A stretch of DNA of 64,000 nt. Origin: an uncultured Collinsella sp. GTDB lineage: Bacteria > Actinomycetota > Coriobacteriia > Coriobacteriales > Coriobacteriaceae. Both the position numbers and the translations under genes were made by a program. The DNA lies in contig CAUBIC010000005.1 in assembly GCA_958435945.1 (NCBI GenBank), positions 51,642 through 115,641 on the forward strand, read 5' to 3'. Below are positions 34,065 through 44,642 of this stretch, in pieces (the first letter of the stretch is position 1; every line of letters begins with the position of its first letter). The notes beneath the pieces were generated by a model that saw only the letters and a list, made by a program, of their open reading frames with translations, did no database searches and was not told the origin of the DNA.

Positions 34065-35282
34065 TCAGCGGTCGCTGTCCTTCAGCAGGCGCCATAAGGT
34101 CGTACGGCTTATATCGAGCACCTCTGCCGCACGAGTCCTGTTGCCGTGAAGGTACTGCAGGACCAACCGCGCGATATCGCGCTCGGTATCGGCCAGTGGA
34201 CGCAAGATATACAGATCGCTATCGAGCGTCGGGGCACCAAAGGTCGCGGTCTTGATAACGTCCTCCTGGGCGAGTACCTCTTTCGCCACGGCACGCTCCA
34301 CCGTTCCAGCCCCCACTAATATATAGAGTCGTTCAGAGACTTCACGCAGCTGCAGGTAGTTGCGGGGCCAACGGTACACATCGAGCGTCTCTGCCGCGGC
34401 GGCGGACAACATGGGGGCACCCGTCTTAAACATATCTGCCAGATACTTCAGGTAGCACGCAGTCTTTTTCGACGCGCCGCCCTGCTCGGCAATCGCAGGC
34501 GCCACGCTCACTGCACATGCCAAGCGCTCGGTCACAAAGGCAGCCTGGTCGCTTTCGCCGCCACCCGGCATATCGTTTGCCGTCAACACCACATGGCAAC
34601 GAGTTGCGAGCGCCGTGTCGATCATTGCGGACACGAGCTCGCGCAGGCGTTGGGGACCAACGGCATGCCAGCCGCTCACGCAAAGCGTCAGCCCCGTTTG
34701 GAATAGCGGCGATTCGGAACTTTTGAGCAGATGGCGCCAACCGCGATCCGTAAGCTCATCGAGCGCAACGGACACAAAGGGCTGATCGGCATAGGGTCCA
34801 TCCAGGTACAGGCGTTTTGCAATCTGGTCCTGCCCCGCGCCCAGTTCACCCTCGAGCATAAGGGGTACTCCGCGTGCGTAACTCTCCCGTACGGGGGCAG
34901 CGACCGCTGCCGCATCTTCGACGATGCCGTACGTGCTCGACTCGTAGCGAGCCTCGACTTCGTCGGCATTGAGCCACTCGATGCCCGCATGCGTCGCAGC
35001 GGCGCGCACCTCATGCGCCACGACCACCCAAAGCGCTCCGCGCTCCTTGGCCGTCGGGCGCACCGTCAAGCTCAACCGCACGCCCTCGTGGCCCATCACC
35101 AGGCGTGCCCCATCGCCCACGCGAGCGAGACGCTCGGAAACAAAAGCAGCGATATCCTGCTCGAGCGCCGCGTCGCTCATAGTCGAGATTACAACGCCAC
35201 CGCGCCCGTCGATTGCCAGCGCCGATGCTCCGGCTGCGGACAATGCCTCAATCAGAATCTGCAGCTTGGCATCGCTGTCCAT
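34065..35282 (-). CDS. Sigma-54-activator-like regulator with degenerate ATPase domain and Fis-type HTH
   Basis: This 405-aa regulator resembles PrpR/NtrC-type activators but is degenerate. The N-terminal 150 residues look like a sensory region. The central region aligns with an AAA+ domain, yet Walker A is changed to GELGAGQDQIAKRLY (no GK[ST]) and no GAFTGA loop is visible. The C-terminus is an intact Fis-type helix-turn-helix: GNRTRAAEVLDISRTTLWRLL. It probably binds DNA without sigma-54 contact. It lies about 265 bp downstream of yeiH on the same strand. The start ATG 35282 is preceded by a GGGGCGAACC, a weak site. Confidence 0.7.
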   Translation of the reverse strand: MDSDAKLQILIEALSAAGASALAIDGRGGVVISTMSDAALEQDIAAFVSERLARVGDGARLVMGHEGVRLSLTVRPTAKERGALWVVVAHEVRAAATHAGIEWLNADEVEARYESSTYGIVEDAAAVAAPVRESYARGVPLMLEGELGAGQDQIAKRLYLDGPYADQPFVSVALDELTDRGWRHLLKSSESPLFQTGLTLCVSGWHAVGPQRLRELVSAMIDTALATRCHVVLTANDMPGGGESDQAAFVTERLACAVSVAPAIAEQGGASKKTACYLKYLADMFKTGAPMLSAAAAETLDVYRWPRNYLQLREVSERLYILVGAGTVERAVAKEVLAQEDVIKTATFGAPTLDSDLYILRPLADTERDIARLVLQYLHGNRTRAAEVLDISRTTLWRLLKDSDR

Positions 35283-35405
35283 GGTTCGCCCCGTCTCCAG
35301 CCGCGGCCCCATCTGAGACCCGGCATCTCAAGTGTTTCAAAATTAAACGATAATGTTCACCAAACACTATAGGGCCCGCGGTGCCTTCTTGCGAATATAT
35401 GAATT

Positions 35406-35493
35406 GCCCCGCATCGCCATCCTGGCGGGGCGATAAGAGCTCTTCGGGACCTATCAACCTGCGGACAAGCCATACCCGCAAGAGCTCCTATCG
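35406..35493. repeat. Composite hairpin region downstream of yeiH
   Basis: A GCCCCGC...GCGGGGC hairpin (35406-35431) is followed by a longer imperfect inverted repeat, GCGATAAGAGCTCTTCGGG (35430 on) against CCCGCAAGAGCTCCTATCGC (to 35493). It lies between yeiH and the PrpR-like gene on the minus strand and may act as a terminator or attenuator. No ORF is supported in this 264-bp gap. Confidence 0.6.
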
Positions 35494-35546
35494 CTCCACC
35501 GTGAGAATGCGCCCACCAGCACGCAGCACGCAAATCAGCTACTTCT

Positions 35547-36581
35547 CTACCAGATTCCCAGCACGTGCTGCATTCCCAAACTCATGCATGCAATGCCAAT
35601 CCAGCAGCAAAAGCCCAACGCGATGGGCTTGCCGCCCTTTTTGACCAGCTCGACGATATCGGTATTAAAGCCAATAGCCGCCATGGCCATCACAATAAAG
35701 AACTTCGACAGCTCCTTGATGGGCGCCGTAATGGACGCGGGAAGCTGAAGCACCGTGGTGATCACGCTCGCCAGCACAAAGAACAGCACGAACATGGGAA
35801 ACGCTCGTTTAAGCGAGAACGTGCTTTTGGCGTCGCCGCCGGCCTTGCGCGCCAGATGCATCTGCCAGCATGCGAGAACCAACGTAGTGGGAATAATGGC
35901 CAGCGTCCTGGTGAGCTTAACCACTGTGGCGCTTTCGAGCACATTGGCGCCGGGATGCATGCTGTCCCAGGCGCTCGCCGCAGCCGTTACCGACGAGGTA
36001 TCGTTGATGGCGGTGCCGGCAAACAGGCCAAAGCCCTCGTTGGTCAGCCCGAGCATGCCGCCGAGCGTCGGAAACACGAGCGCCGCGATAACGTTAAACA
36101 GGAAGATGACCGAAATGGCTTGGGCAATCTCGCGATCATCAGCATCGATAACGGGCGCGGTCGCAGCGATGGCCGACCCGCCGCAAATCGACGAGCCCAC
36201 ACCCACAAGCGTCGCGATCTTGCCCGGCACGTTCATAACGCGGCAGAGCACAAAGGCGATGACAAGCGAGGTCGAGATCGTCGCCACGATAATCGGCAGC
36301 GACTGGGCGCCTTTGGACAGAATCTGCGAGAGGTTCATGCCAAAGCCAAGCAGGATAACCGCGTACTGCAAGACTTTTTTAGACGTATAGGTGACACCGG
36401 CGGTGAGCTGTTCGCGGCGATTCTTGGGAAAGACAAGCGCCAGAACCATGCCAAAGAGGATGGCAAATACCGGCCCACCGACCACCTCAATCTGTTTGCC
36501 AAACAACGTCGCGGGGATGGCGATGATCAGGCAGAACAAGACGCCCTTCCAGCGCTCGCGTACGATATTTGCCAGTTGCAT
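35547..36581 (-). CDS. yeiH: YeiH/UPF0324 family putative sulfate exporter
   Basis: This 344-aa membrane protein has about ten hydrophobic segments. Family marks are VVGGPVFAILFGMVLALVFP, VGVGSSICGGSAIAATAPV, the substrate-region GTAINDTSSVTAAASAW and AMAAIGFNTDIVELVKKG. UPF0324 members are proposed to export sulfate or sulfite-related anions, a weakly supported function. ATG 36581 is preceded by AAGGAATCCC. It is divergent from the GntR regulator across 190 bp, and that regulator may control it. Confidence 0.88.
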   Translation of the reverse strand: MQLANIVRERWKGVLFCLIIAIPATLFGKQIEVVGGPVFAILFGMVLALVFPKNRREQLTAGVTYTSKKVLQYAVILLGFGMNLSQILSKGAQSLPIIVATISTSLVIAFVLCRVMNVPGKIATLVGVGSSICGGSAIAATAPVIDADDREIAQAISVIFLFNVIAALVFPTLGGMLGLTNEGFGLFAGTAINDTSSVTAAASAWDSMHPGANVLESATVVKLTRTLAIIPTTLVLACWQMHLARKAGGDAKSTFSLKRAFPMFVLFFVLASVITTVLQLPASITAPIKELSKFFIVMAMAAIGFNTDIVELVKKGGKPIALGFCCWIGIACMSLGMQHVLGIW

Positions 36582-36774
36582 ATGGGATTCCTTCTTTCTA
36601 TTTCACGTTTGCGACGGCTTATGATACGGCAACATTGGGCACAGCCCTGCGCAAATACAGACTAAGATGCCGCAATAGTTCTTGGGCAACAGCCGAATTA
36701 CCCACCGCGGAGAGCTGATTCGCGGCATAATTAACAGCTGATATATGAGTGTGATAGAACGGTTGTGAGGCACT

Positions 36775-37476
36775 ATGGAAGAATCGATGCACGTCGGCGA
36801 GCAGGAAACGAGCCTACAGGACCAGTCCTACCACACCATTCGACGCAAAATCGTCTACCTGGACTACAAGCCGGGCGAAAAGCTAGGCGTCAAGCAGCTT
36901 TGCGACGACCTGGATATGGGGCGCACCCCTGTGCGCGAGGCACTGGTGCGTCTGGCGCAAGAGGGCCTGGTGCGCACCGTGCCCCAAAGCGGCACCTATG
37001 TCTCGCCCATCAACCTCACCTTTGCCGAGAGCGCCTGCTACATTCGCGAACACCTGGAAAAACAGGTGATTGTGGAGTGCTGCGCCCGTGCCACCTCGGC
37101 AGGCATCGAGCAGCTCGACCGAGCCATCGCGCTGCAGGAAAAGGCCATGGCCGAAGAGGATCGCATCGGATTCTTTTTAAGCGACAACCTCATGCACCGC
37201 ATGATCTTTAGCATCGCGTGCCGCAGCACCGTGTGGTCGTGGCTCGAGGCGACCAATGCCGATCTGGAGCGCTTCCGCTGGCTGCGCGCCGCCACGCAGA
37301 GGCTCGACAATCAGGAGATTGTTAACGAGCACAAGCAAATCCGCCGCGCCATCGCCGGCCGCGACCCCATCGAGGCGAGCTTTTTGGTCAGCAAGCACCT
37401 GCATATGATGTTCCGCAACCAGACCGAGGTCCTGGACCAATATCCCAAGTATTTCGAGACCAGCAAGCTCCGCTAA
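36775..37476 (+). CDS. GntR/FadR-family transcriptional regulator
   Basis: This 233-aa regulator has an N-terminal winged helix (SYHTIRRKIVYLDYKPGEKL, MGRTPVREALVRLAQEGLV, PQSGTYVSPI) and a C-terminal FCD ligand-binding domain with helical residues DNLMHRMIFSIA and HKQIRRAIAGRDP. FCD regulators sense small carboxylates or sugars acids. ATG 36775 follows GAGGCACT. It is divergent from yeiH, its most likely target, in addition to itself. Confidence 0.9.
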   Translation: MEESMHVGEQETSLQDQSYHTIRRKIVYLDYKPGEKLGVKQLCDDLDMGRTPVREALVRLAQEGLVRTVPQSGTYVSPINLTFAESACYIREHLEKQVIVECCARATSAGIEQLDRAIALQEKAMAEEDRIGFFLSDNLMHRMIFSIACRSTVWSWLEATNADLERFRWLRAATQRLDNQEIVNEHKQIRRAIAGRDPIEASFLVSKHLHMMFRNQTEVLDQYPKYFETSKLR

Positions 37477-37520
37477 CCTGCCAAAAGAGGACAGGTTTAT
37501 TTTGGCAGGTTTTATCTGGG
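37477..37520. repeat. REP-like palindrome, CTGCCAAAA...TTTTGGCAG family
   Basis: The sequence has arms CCTGCCAAAA and TTTTGGCAGG around GGACAGGTTTA, then TTTTATCTGGG. Copies occur at 41568-41615 (reverse), 44779-44824 and 46868-46911. It follows the GntR stop codon at once. Confidence 0.85.
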
Positions 37521-37530
37521 CAAATGCAAC

Positions 37531-37564
37531 AAGGCCCGGCTCCGCCGCAACGGAGCCGGGCCTT
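37531..37564 (-). terminator. Rho-independent terminator of glmS
   Basis: The stem AAGGCCCGGCTCCG / CGGAGCCGGGCCTT lies about 25 nt beyond the glmS stop codon and is followed by TTG on the minus strand. Confidence 0.75.
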
Positions 37565-37589
37565 GGTCGCCAGAACGGCGGAACAACAA

Positions 37590-39437
<1,848 letters not shown>

Positions 39438-39588
39438 AGGATAAATCCCTTCGCTCGCGTGACTGCAAAACGCCCACGCACGACGGGCGCTGAGACGTAT
39501 AACGTCCGAGTATTGTACTCACACAAACGCAAGCTGATATACCAGAAGTGGTATCTTAAACTGGATACCACTCGATGCACACACCCTA

Positions 39589-39624
39589 CCACCACAACGG
39601 TAACAGGCACCTTTGCTGTGGTTG
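39589..39624. repeat. REP-like palindrome, CCACAAAGG family, diverged copy
   Basis: CCACCACAACGGTAACAGG and CACCTTTGCTGTGGTTG are a diverged version of the 35-bp palindrome at 3301-3335. It lies just past the stop of the permease gene. Confidence 0.7.
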
Positions 39625-39632
39625 ACACTCCC

Positions 39633-40280
39633 CTAGGGACGCAGGCGGCGTTCGAGCCGATTGCCCAGGGCCGTGAGTGCCATAACAATGACGTAGTAGA
39701 CCAAGGCCACCACTAAAAACGGTTCAAAGGCTCGATAGGTGAGCGCCTGCACGCTCTGGGCGGCGCGCATCATATCCATCAGGCCGATGGTTGCCACCAG
39801 CGAGGAGCTCTTGAGGACCGTGATCACTTCGTTGACCAGAGCAGGGGCAATCGAGCGCATCGCCTGCGGAACGATGATCTTGCGCATCATGGGAACATAG
39901 CGAAGCCCGATGGCCCGAGCGGCATCGTACTGCCCCCGGTCAACGCCCTCGATACCACCGCGCACCGTCTCGGACACCGTCGCTGAGCCGTTGAGCCCCA
40001 GCGTAATGGCACCGGCGGCAAACATCGAAATTTTGAAGCCCGTGAGCTGCGGCGTCGCAAAGTACGCCAAAAAAAGCAACACGATGAGCGGCACGCCGCG
40101 AAAGATAGAGGTGTAGAAGTTGAGCACCGCACGCAATGGGCGACAGGGCAAAACCTTGAGCACGGCAATGAGAAAGCCCAGGACGAGTGCTATGGCCAGC
40201 GCGGCGGCCGTCACCTGACAGGTCACGACCAGGCCGCTCATAAACATCGGTATATATGGTTCTAGCAGTTCAAACTTCAT
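39633..40280 (-). CDS. Amino-acid ABC transporter permease
   Basis: This 215-aa permease is of the HisM/GlnP type. It has about five membrane helices and the conserved loop ATVSETVRGGIEGVDRGQYDAARAIGL ahead of VPQAMRSIAPALVNEVI, which contacts the ATPase. ATG 40280 follows AAGGG by about 7 nt; ATG 40286 is also possible. It lies 33 nt downstream of the binding-protein gene. No ATPase gene is adjacent, so it may use the ATPase of the second system (50569-51333) or a distant one. Confidence 0.88.
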   Translation of the reverse strand: MKFELLEPYIPMFMSGLVVTCQVTAAALAIALVLGFLIAVLKVLPCRPLRAVLNFYTSIFRGVPLIVLLFLAYFATPQLTGFKISMFAAGAITLGLNGSATVSETVRGGIEGVDRGQYDAARAIGLRYVPMMRKIIVPQAMRSIAPALVNEVITVLKSSSLVATIGLMDMMRAAQSVQALTYRAFEPFLVVALVYYVIVMALTALGNRLERRLRP

Positions 40281-40313
40281 CAGCATGCCCTTGGCGCGCG
40301 CCTCACCGGCTCG

Positions 40314-41195
40314 CTATTTTCCGGCAACCGTCGACGTACCGGAAGCGGAATAGTCGCCGTTCCACATGAAGTCGGCGCCCACATACTGCTTGATGCAGTC
40401 ATCGATGGTGCCGTCCTCGAGCATCTCGCCGATGCATTCGTCAAGCGCCGCGACAAATCCGGCACCCTTCTTGGCCATCAGGCGGTACACGCCCACGTGA
40501 TCGCTCGTCTCGGAGCGATCGAGCAGGCCCAGCACCAGGCCCTCATTCGCATCGCGCATGGACTGGCCCTCGGCGCCGTCACACAGGTAGGCATCGATGC
40601 GCCCGGCGAGCACCTCTTGCAGGCACTGGTCGCCACCGTCGTACGTGTGAATATCAGCATCGGGCATGACCTTGGCGATGAACTTGTTCTGCACGGTACC
40701 GGTGGTGCAGGCGATAGACTTGCCGACGAGGTCCTCAACGCGCTTGACGGGATCGCCGCCGAGCGTGAGAACGCCCACAAGCGGCTGATAGTAGCCGCGC
40801 GTGAAGTCGTAGGTCTGCTCGCGCTCTTCGTTGGAGCTCATCGCCATGGTAAAGGCCTTGTCATCGCTCTGCACCGATGCAAGCGTGGCGGCAAAGTCCT
40901 GCGGCTCAAAGTCGTAAGAAAAGCCCAGGCGCGAGGCCATCTCGTCGGCAATGGCGATATCCAGGCCGACAACCTTCTGCTTGCCGTCCGACTGCGTCTC
41001 CAGATAGCGATAGGGCGCAAAGGCATCGTCGCCCACAAAGGTGAGCTTGGCGCCCTTGATATCGTCGCCCGCAACCGCGGCAGAACCGGCGGCAGAGCCC
41101 TTGTCAGCGCCACTGCCAGCGCAACCGCTCGCCGCAACCATTGCAGCACCGGCGATCAAACCCAGGAAATCACGACGAGAAACAGCGCGAGTCAT
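40314..41195 (-). CDS. Amino-acid ABC transporter substrate-binding lipoprotein
   Basis: This 293-aa solute-binding protein (family 3 type) has a lipoprotein signal: SRRDFLGLIAGAAMVAASGC, with the lipobox Cys. The mature part has DDAFAPYRYLETQSDG, VGLDIAIADEMASRLGFSYD, VGKSIACTTGTVQNKF and a C-terminal KKGAGFVAALDECI. Binding of a polar or basic amino acid is likely from family. ATG 41195 follows AAAGG by 7 nt; an upstream TTG (41210) is less likely. Operon with the permease downstream. Confidence 0.88.
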   Translation of the reverse strand: MTRAVSRRDFLGLIAGAAMVAASGCAGSGADKGSAAGSAAVAGDDIKGAKLTFVGDDAFAPYRYLETQSDGKQKVVGLDIAIADEMASRLGFSYDFEPQDFAATLASVQSDDKAFTMAMSSNEEREQTYDFTRGYYQPLVGVLTLGGDPVKRVEDLVGKSIACTTGTVQNKFIAKVMPDADIHTYDGGDQCLQEVLAGRIDAYLCDGAEGQSMRDANEGLVLGLLDRSETSDHVGVYRLMAKKGAGFVAALDECIGEMLEDGTIDDCIKQYVGADFMWNGDYSASGTSTVAGK

Positions 41196-41276
41196 ACCAA
41201 AGCCTTTCAATCTACGATCAAAACGGCTTCTATTGTAGACACTCCACTGTCTAGCGAGCAGCCCAGCTGCGGCAAA

Positions 41277-41311
41277 ACCACCACAAAGGGGACAGGCACC
41301 TTTGTGGTGGT
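41277..41311. repeat. REP-like palindrome, CCACAAAGG family, identical copy
   Basis: This 35-bp palindrome is identical to 3301-3335. It is the first of a series of hairpins filling the 484-bp gap between the binding-protein gene and the LacI gene. A further palindrome, GACCACCGCAAAGG / CCCTTGCGGTGGTGTGGTC, spans about 41500-41552. Confidence 0.85.
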
Positions 41312-41341
41312 TCGGGTGTCTGACAACAAGCTCCGCCGAAA

Positions 41342-41480
41342 CGTCTCAATCTGTAACATCTGGGGCGCCGAAAGAGGGTTTGCTGTTACAGATCGAGATT
41401 TTCCGCCCGGCCCCGGCGATCTGTCTCAATCTGTAACAGGTAGGTCTTGTTTTGTCGTCCAGATGTTACAGATCGAGACA
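41342..41480. repeat. Two tandem hairpins with the same stem and different 25-nt loops
   Basis: GTCTCAATCTGTAACA pairs with TGTTACAGATCGAGA across a 25-nt loop (41342-41358 with 41384-41398). The same stem recurs 80 bp on (41422-41438 with 41464-41480) with a different 25-nt loop. The second stem extends to 17 bp. No ORF spans the region. Confidence 0.85.
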
Positions 41481-41567
41481 ATTGAAGGGCCAGGCAACGC
41501 GACCACCGCAAAGGAGGCAGCGCGCTGCGCCACCCTTGCGGTGGTGTGGTCTGGACTCCGGTGTTTG

Positions 41568-41615
41568 CCCAGATAAAACCTGCCAAAATAAACCTGCCCC
41601 TAATTGGTAGGTTTT
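41568..41615. repeat. REP-like palindrome, CTGCCAAAA family, reverse copy
   Basis: The copy reads CCCAGATAAAACCTGCC then AAAATAAACCTG in reverse relative to 37477-37520. It lies about 65 nt before the lacI-type start codon and so inside its leader or promoter. Confidence 0.8.
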
Positions 41616-41679
41616 GACACCCTGGAAACGGGCGATGCTACAATCTGACTCGTACTTGAAACGCATCAAAGGGGCCGCT

Positions 41680-42792
41680 ATGGCAAAGGTAAAAATCAGC
41701 GACGTCGCGCGCGAGGCAGGAGTCTCGCTGGGCACGGTATCCAACGCGCTCAACCACCCCGAAAAGCTGCGCCCCGAGACCCTCAAGCTCATCAACGAGA
41801 CCATCAATCGCCTTGGCTACCTGCCCAACCAAAGTGCTCGTCAGCTCGCGGGCGGCGCCACCAAGTCCTTTGGCCTGGTCCTCCCCCGTCTCGACCATGG
41901 CTTCTCGCTCCAAATTGCCAGCGGCGCCCATAACGAGGCCCGCAAGCACGGCTATGACCTGCTCATCGCCAACGCCGATAACGACGACATCCTCGAGGAC
42001 CACTACCTGCGCTATTTTATGGGCACGCAGATGTCCGGCGTCATGGTTCAGCCTATGGCGTCCCCCGATTGGCACCCCGCAATGACCAAGATGCCCGTGC
42101 CGATCGTCCATCTGGACATCCACTGCCCCGAACCCGGTTACTACGTGGCCGCCGACAACGAGGCGCAAGGGCGCATTATCGCCGAGCTCGCCATCACCCG
42201 CGGCGCGCGCCATATCACCGTTGTGGGCAGAGCGGCATTTATGCAGCTCACCCTGCGCGTACTTGGCATTCATAAGGCCCTCGTCCTGCATCCCGATATC
42301 AAAATTGAGGTCATTGACGCCGGAGAATGGAATACCGCTGCCGATGGTTACAGCATCGGCGCTAAGATTGCCGAGCGCTCTACCGGCGAGCGTCCCGATT
42401 TTGTCATCGGCCTTACCGATGTATTGGCCTCGGGCGTTATCTCGGCGTTGACCGACAAAGGCATCTCCGTCCCCGAACAGGTTCGCGTGGCCGGCTGCGA
42501 CGGCAACCCGCTTGCATGGAGCGGGTCGGTCCCCCTCACCACGGTGGCACCCCCGGGCTACGAGATTGGCCGCAAGGGTGTCCAGCTGCTCATGGAGCAA
42601 ATCGAGAACAAGGAGCCGGCAAAAACCAAGCACATCCGCATTGGTTCCGCAGCGAGAACCGTTACTGCGGTCACAGCCGCCGAGGACATCAACCGTCAGG
42701 AACTCGTGCGGCCGTTCCTCTTGGAGCGCGCCAGTACCCAGGCGAGCAGCCAAGCCGAAGCCACCGCCATCAACCTCGGCGCGTATCTATAG
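41680..42792 (+). CDS. LacI-family transcriptional regulator
   Basis: This 370-aa regulator has the N-terminal LacI helix-turn-helix and hinge (VKISDVAREAGVSLGTVSNA, RLGYLPNQSARQLAGG) and a periplasmic-binding-like sensor domain (SFGLVLPRLDHGFSLQIASG onward, IAGGxDG-like VRVAGCDGNPLAWSG). It should respond to a sugar or nucleoside. No sugar genes are adjacent, so its targets are elsewhere. ATG 41680 starts the standard MAKVKISDV; the longer reading at 41614 runs through the REP-like repeat. Upstream ribosome site is weak (AAAGGGGCCGCT). Confidence 0.9.
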   Translation: MAKVKISDVAREAGVSLGTVSNALNHPEKLRPETLKLINETINRLGYLPNQSARQLAGGATKSFGLVLPRLDHGFSLQIASGAHNEARKHGYDLLIANADNDDILEDHYLRYFMGTQMSGVMVQPMASPDWHPAMTKMPVPIVHLDIHCPEPGYYVAADNEAQGRIIAELAITRGARHITVVGRAAFMQLTLRVLGIHKALVLHPDIKIEVIDAGEWNTAADGYSIGAKIAERSTGERPDFVIGLTDVLASGVISALTDKGISVPEQVRVAGCDGNPLAWSGSVPLTTVAPPGYEIGRKGVQLLMEQIENKEPAKTKHIRIGSAARTVTAVTAAEDINRQELVRPFLLERASTQASSQAEATAINLGAYL

Positions 42793-42818
42793 CACGTCGG
42801 CCAGTATGCCAAAACGCC

Positions 42819-42866
42819 GCTCAAGCAAAAGAGGCCCGACCATTGCCGGACCTCTTTTGCTTGAGC
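42819..42866. terminator. Bidirectional terminator between LacI and HAD genes
   Basis: The long stem GCTCAAGCAAAAGAGG / CCTCTTTTGCTTGAGC, with an inner GGTCCGG-type pairing, lies between convergent genes and has A/T tracts on both sides. Confidence 0.8.
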
Positions 42867-42905
42867 GCAAAGACGGCCAATTGCTCGTTTCAGCTCCGCA
42901 ATTGT

Positions 42906-43556
42906 CTAGCGCACGGCCTTGACCGCCGCCGTCAGATCGAACAACGTATCGAGCACGGCCTCGCAGCCATCCACCACGTCCTGCGGCAGCGGCACGATAT
43001 CGGGAACGGCAAAGACATGGCAGCCGGCCGTGATGCCCGAGACGCAGCCGTTGCGCGAATCCTCGACCACGGCACATTCCTCGGGAGCGAAGCCCGCGCG
43101 CTCGCAGGCAAGCAGGTACATCTCAGGGTTGGGCTTGCCGTGCACGACGTCCTCGCCGCAGGTCACCGTTTCAAACTTGTCAAAGAGGCCGACCATCTTA
43201 AGGTTGCGCTCCGCCGTAACGTGGCGTGACGACGTCGCAAGGCCCACGTGATAGCCCGCAGCCAGCAGCTCGTCTAGACACTCGGCGGCGCCGGCCTTAA
43301 GCTCCAGTTCGGTCTTGACTATCTCGTCGCGAATCTCCTTGTGGCGGACATAGATCGCCTCGGCGGTTTCGCGACTACCGTAATGTTCATCAAGGATGTC
43401 CATGACATCGGGCAGCGTGCGGCCGATAAACTGATGGATCAGAGCATCATCAATCGCGATCCCCAGCTCGGCAGCGCCCGCCTTCCATGCCTTGATGCCT
43501 AAACGCTCGGTATCGACCAGCGTTCCGTCCATGTCAAAAATAACAGCCTTGATCAT
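42906..43556 (-). CDS. HAD-superfamily phosphatase (beta-phosphoglucomutase-like)
   Basis: This 216-aa HAD hydrolase has motif I FDMDGTLVDTERLG, the helical cap (residues of about 18-85), motif II GLATSS, the Lys in GEDVVHGKPNPEMYL and motif III VVEDSRNGCVSGITAG. This pattern fits subfamily IA with the sugar-phosphate phosphatase or beta-phosphoglucomutase group. The substrate is not clear. ATG 43556 follows GAGGGGG by about 5 nt; the longer reading at 43637 is not supported. Confidence 0.88.
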   Translation of the reverse strand: MIKAVIFDMDGTLVDTERLGIKAWKAGAAELGIAIDDALIHQFIGRTLPDVMDILDEHYGSRETAEAIYVRHKEIRDEIVKTELELKAGAAECLDELLAAGYHVGLATSSRHVTAERNLKMVGLFDKFETVTCGEDVVHGKPNPEMYLLACERAGFAPEECAVVEDSRNGCVSGITAGCHVFAVPDIVPLPQDVVDGCEAVLDTLFDLTAAVKAVR

Positions 43557-43723
43557 ATCGGCCCCCTCACCGGATTGCATTACTGCCACTCTACCGCACT
43601 TTACAAACTTGTATATAACGTATATAGCATATTGCACTTTCGTTACATAGGTAGAGGTCTTATGACAGGCAGCTCGGTAGGATTATAGTTTTCAACCGAG
43701 TACTCAATGGTAAGGATCGTTTC

Positions 43724-44602
43724 ATGCTTTCAGACACTACTGCACCTGCAGAGGAGCTTCAGGACAAACTCGCGACGCTCGAGCAGTTGCTTTTGGCATA
43801 CGGACGCGTCGCCATCGGCTTTTCCGGTGGCGTCGATAGCAGCTTTTTGGCCGCGGTCTGCGCCCGCATTATGCCTGCCAGCACGCTTCTCGTTCACCTC
43901 ACCACGCCGCTCATCGGCACGCCCGAACAAACCTCGTTTGAGCGATCCGTTGACGGGCAAACCAATGAGGGGCCGCATTTTAAGCTCCCCGTGCTCAATC
44001 TTTCGGTCGATCAGCTGCAGCTCCCCCAAGTAGCCTGCAACGACGCCAATCGCTGCTACCACTGCAAGCAGGCCGGCTTTACCGCCATCGTCAACCACGC
44101 CAAGTCGCTCGGCTTTTCCACCGTCATCGATGGCAGTAATGCAAGCGATCGCGGTGACTACCGCCCCGGCATGCGCGCGGCAGAAGAGCTCGGCGTACGC
44201 TCCCCTCTCATGGAGGTCGGCTTTACCAAGAACGAAGAGCGCGAGCTGTTGCGTGCATGGGGCTATCCCGTTTGGAGCCTGCCGGCGGAAGCCTGTCTTG
44301 CCACGCGCGTCCCCACGGGCGAGGAGCTTACGCGCGAGAAGGTCGATTTGATCCGCGCCTGCGAGGATTACCTGCACGATCTTGATCTGGCACAGGTACG
44401 CGCGCGCTTGGTCGGCGGCTGCATGCATATCGAAGCCGCTCCCGCAGATGTCACCAAGATTGCCGCCCTCGGCGGTACCGCCGTCGATGCCGAAGGCAAG
44501 ACCCCGCTGCCCGCCGCCATCGAGTCCGCGCTGCGCGAGCTGGGCTGCGGCCACATCTCCCCCGAGGTCACCCCCTACATCCACGGCAACATGAATCTTT
44601 AG
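43724..44602 (+). CDS. larE: ATP-dependent sacrificial sulfur transferase LarE
   Basis: This 292-aa PP-loop enzyme donates sulfur from its own cysteine to the nickel-pincer cofactor of lactate racemase. The PP-loop FSGGVDSSFLAAV, ANRCYHCKQAG, IDGSNASDRGDYRPGMRAA, SPLMEVGFTK and the sulfur-donor region LPAEACLATRVPTGE are visible. The length is usual for LarE. No larA, larB or larC lies near, so the other cofactor genes must be elsewhere, or it serves another Ni-pincer enzyme. ATG 43724 follows AAGGATCGTTTC. Confidence 0.9.
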   Translation: MLSDTTAPAEELQDKLATLEQLLLAYGRVAIGFSGGVDSSFLAAVCARIMPASTLLVHLTTPLIGTPEQTSFERSVDGQTNEGPHFKLPVLNLSVDQLQLPQVACNDANRCYHCKQAGFTAIVNHAKSLGFSTVIDGSNASDRGDYRPGMRAAEELGVRSPLMEVGFTKNEERELLRAWGYPVWSLPAEACLATRVPTGEELTREKVDLIRACEDYLHDLDLAQVRARLVGGCMHIEAAPADVTKIAALGGTAVDAEGKTPLPAAIESALRELGCGHISPEVTPYIHGNMNL

Positions 44603-44642
44603 GTTACGCCGTTTTACAAACGGCGTACCTGCTCAGCGCTGC

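Noticed and set aside
39438..39632. glmS ribozyme upstream of glmS
   Set aside because: The 195-bp leader shows no recognisable glmS ribozyme core and contains a REP-like palindrome instead.
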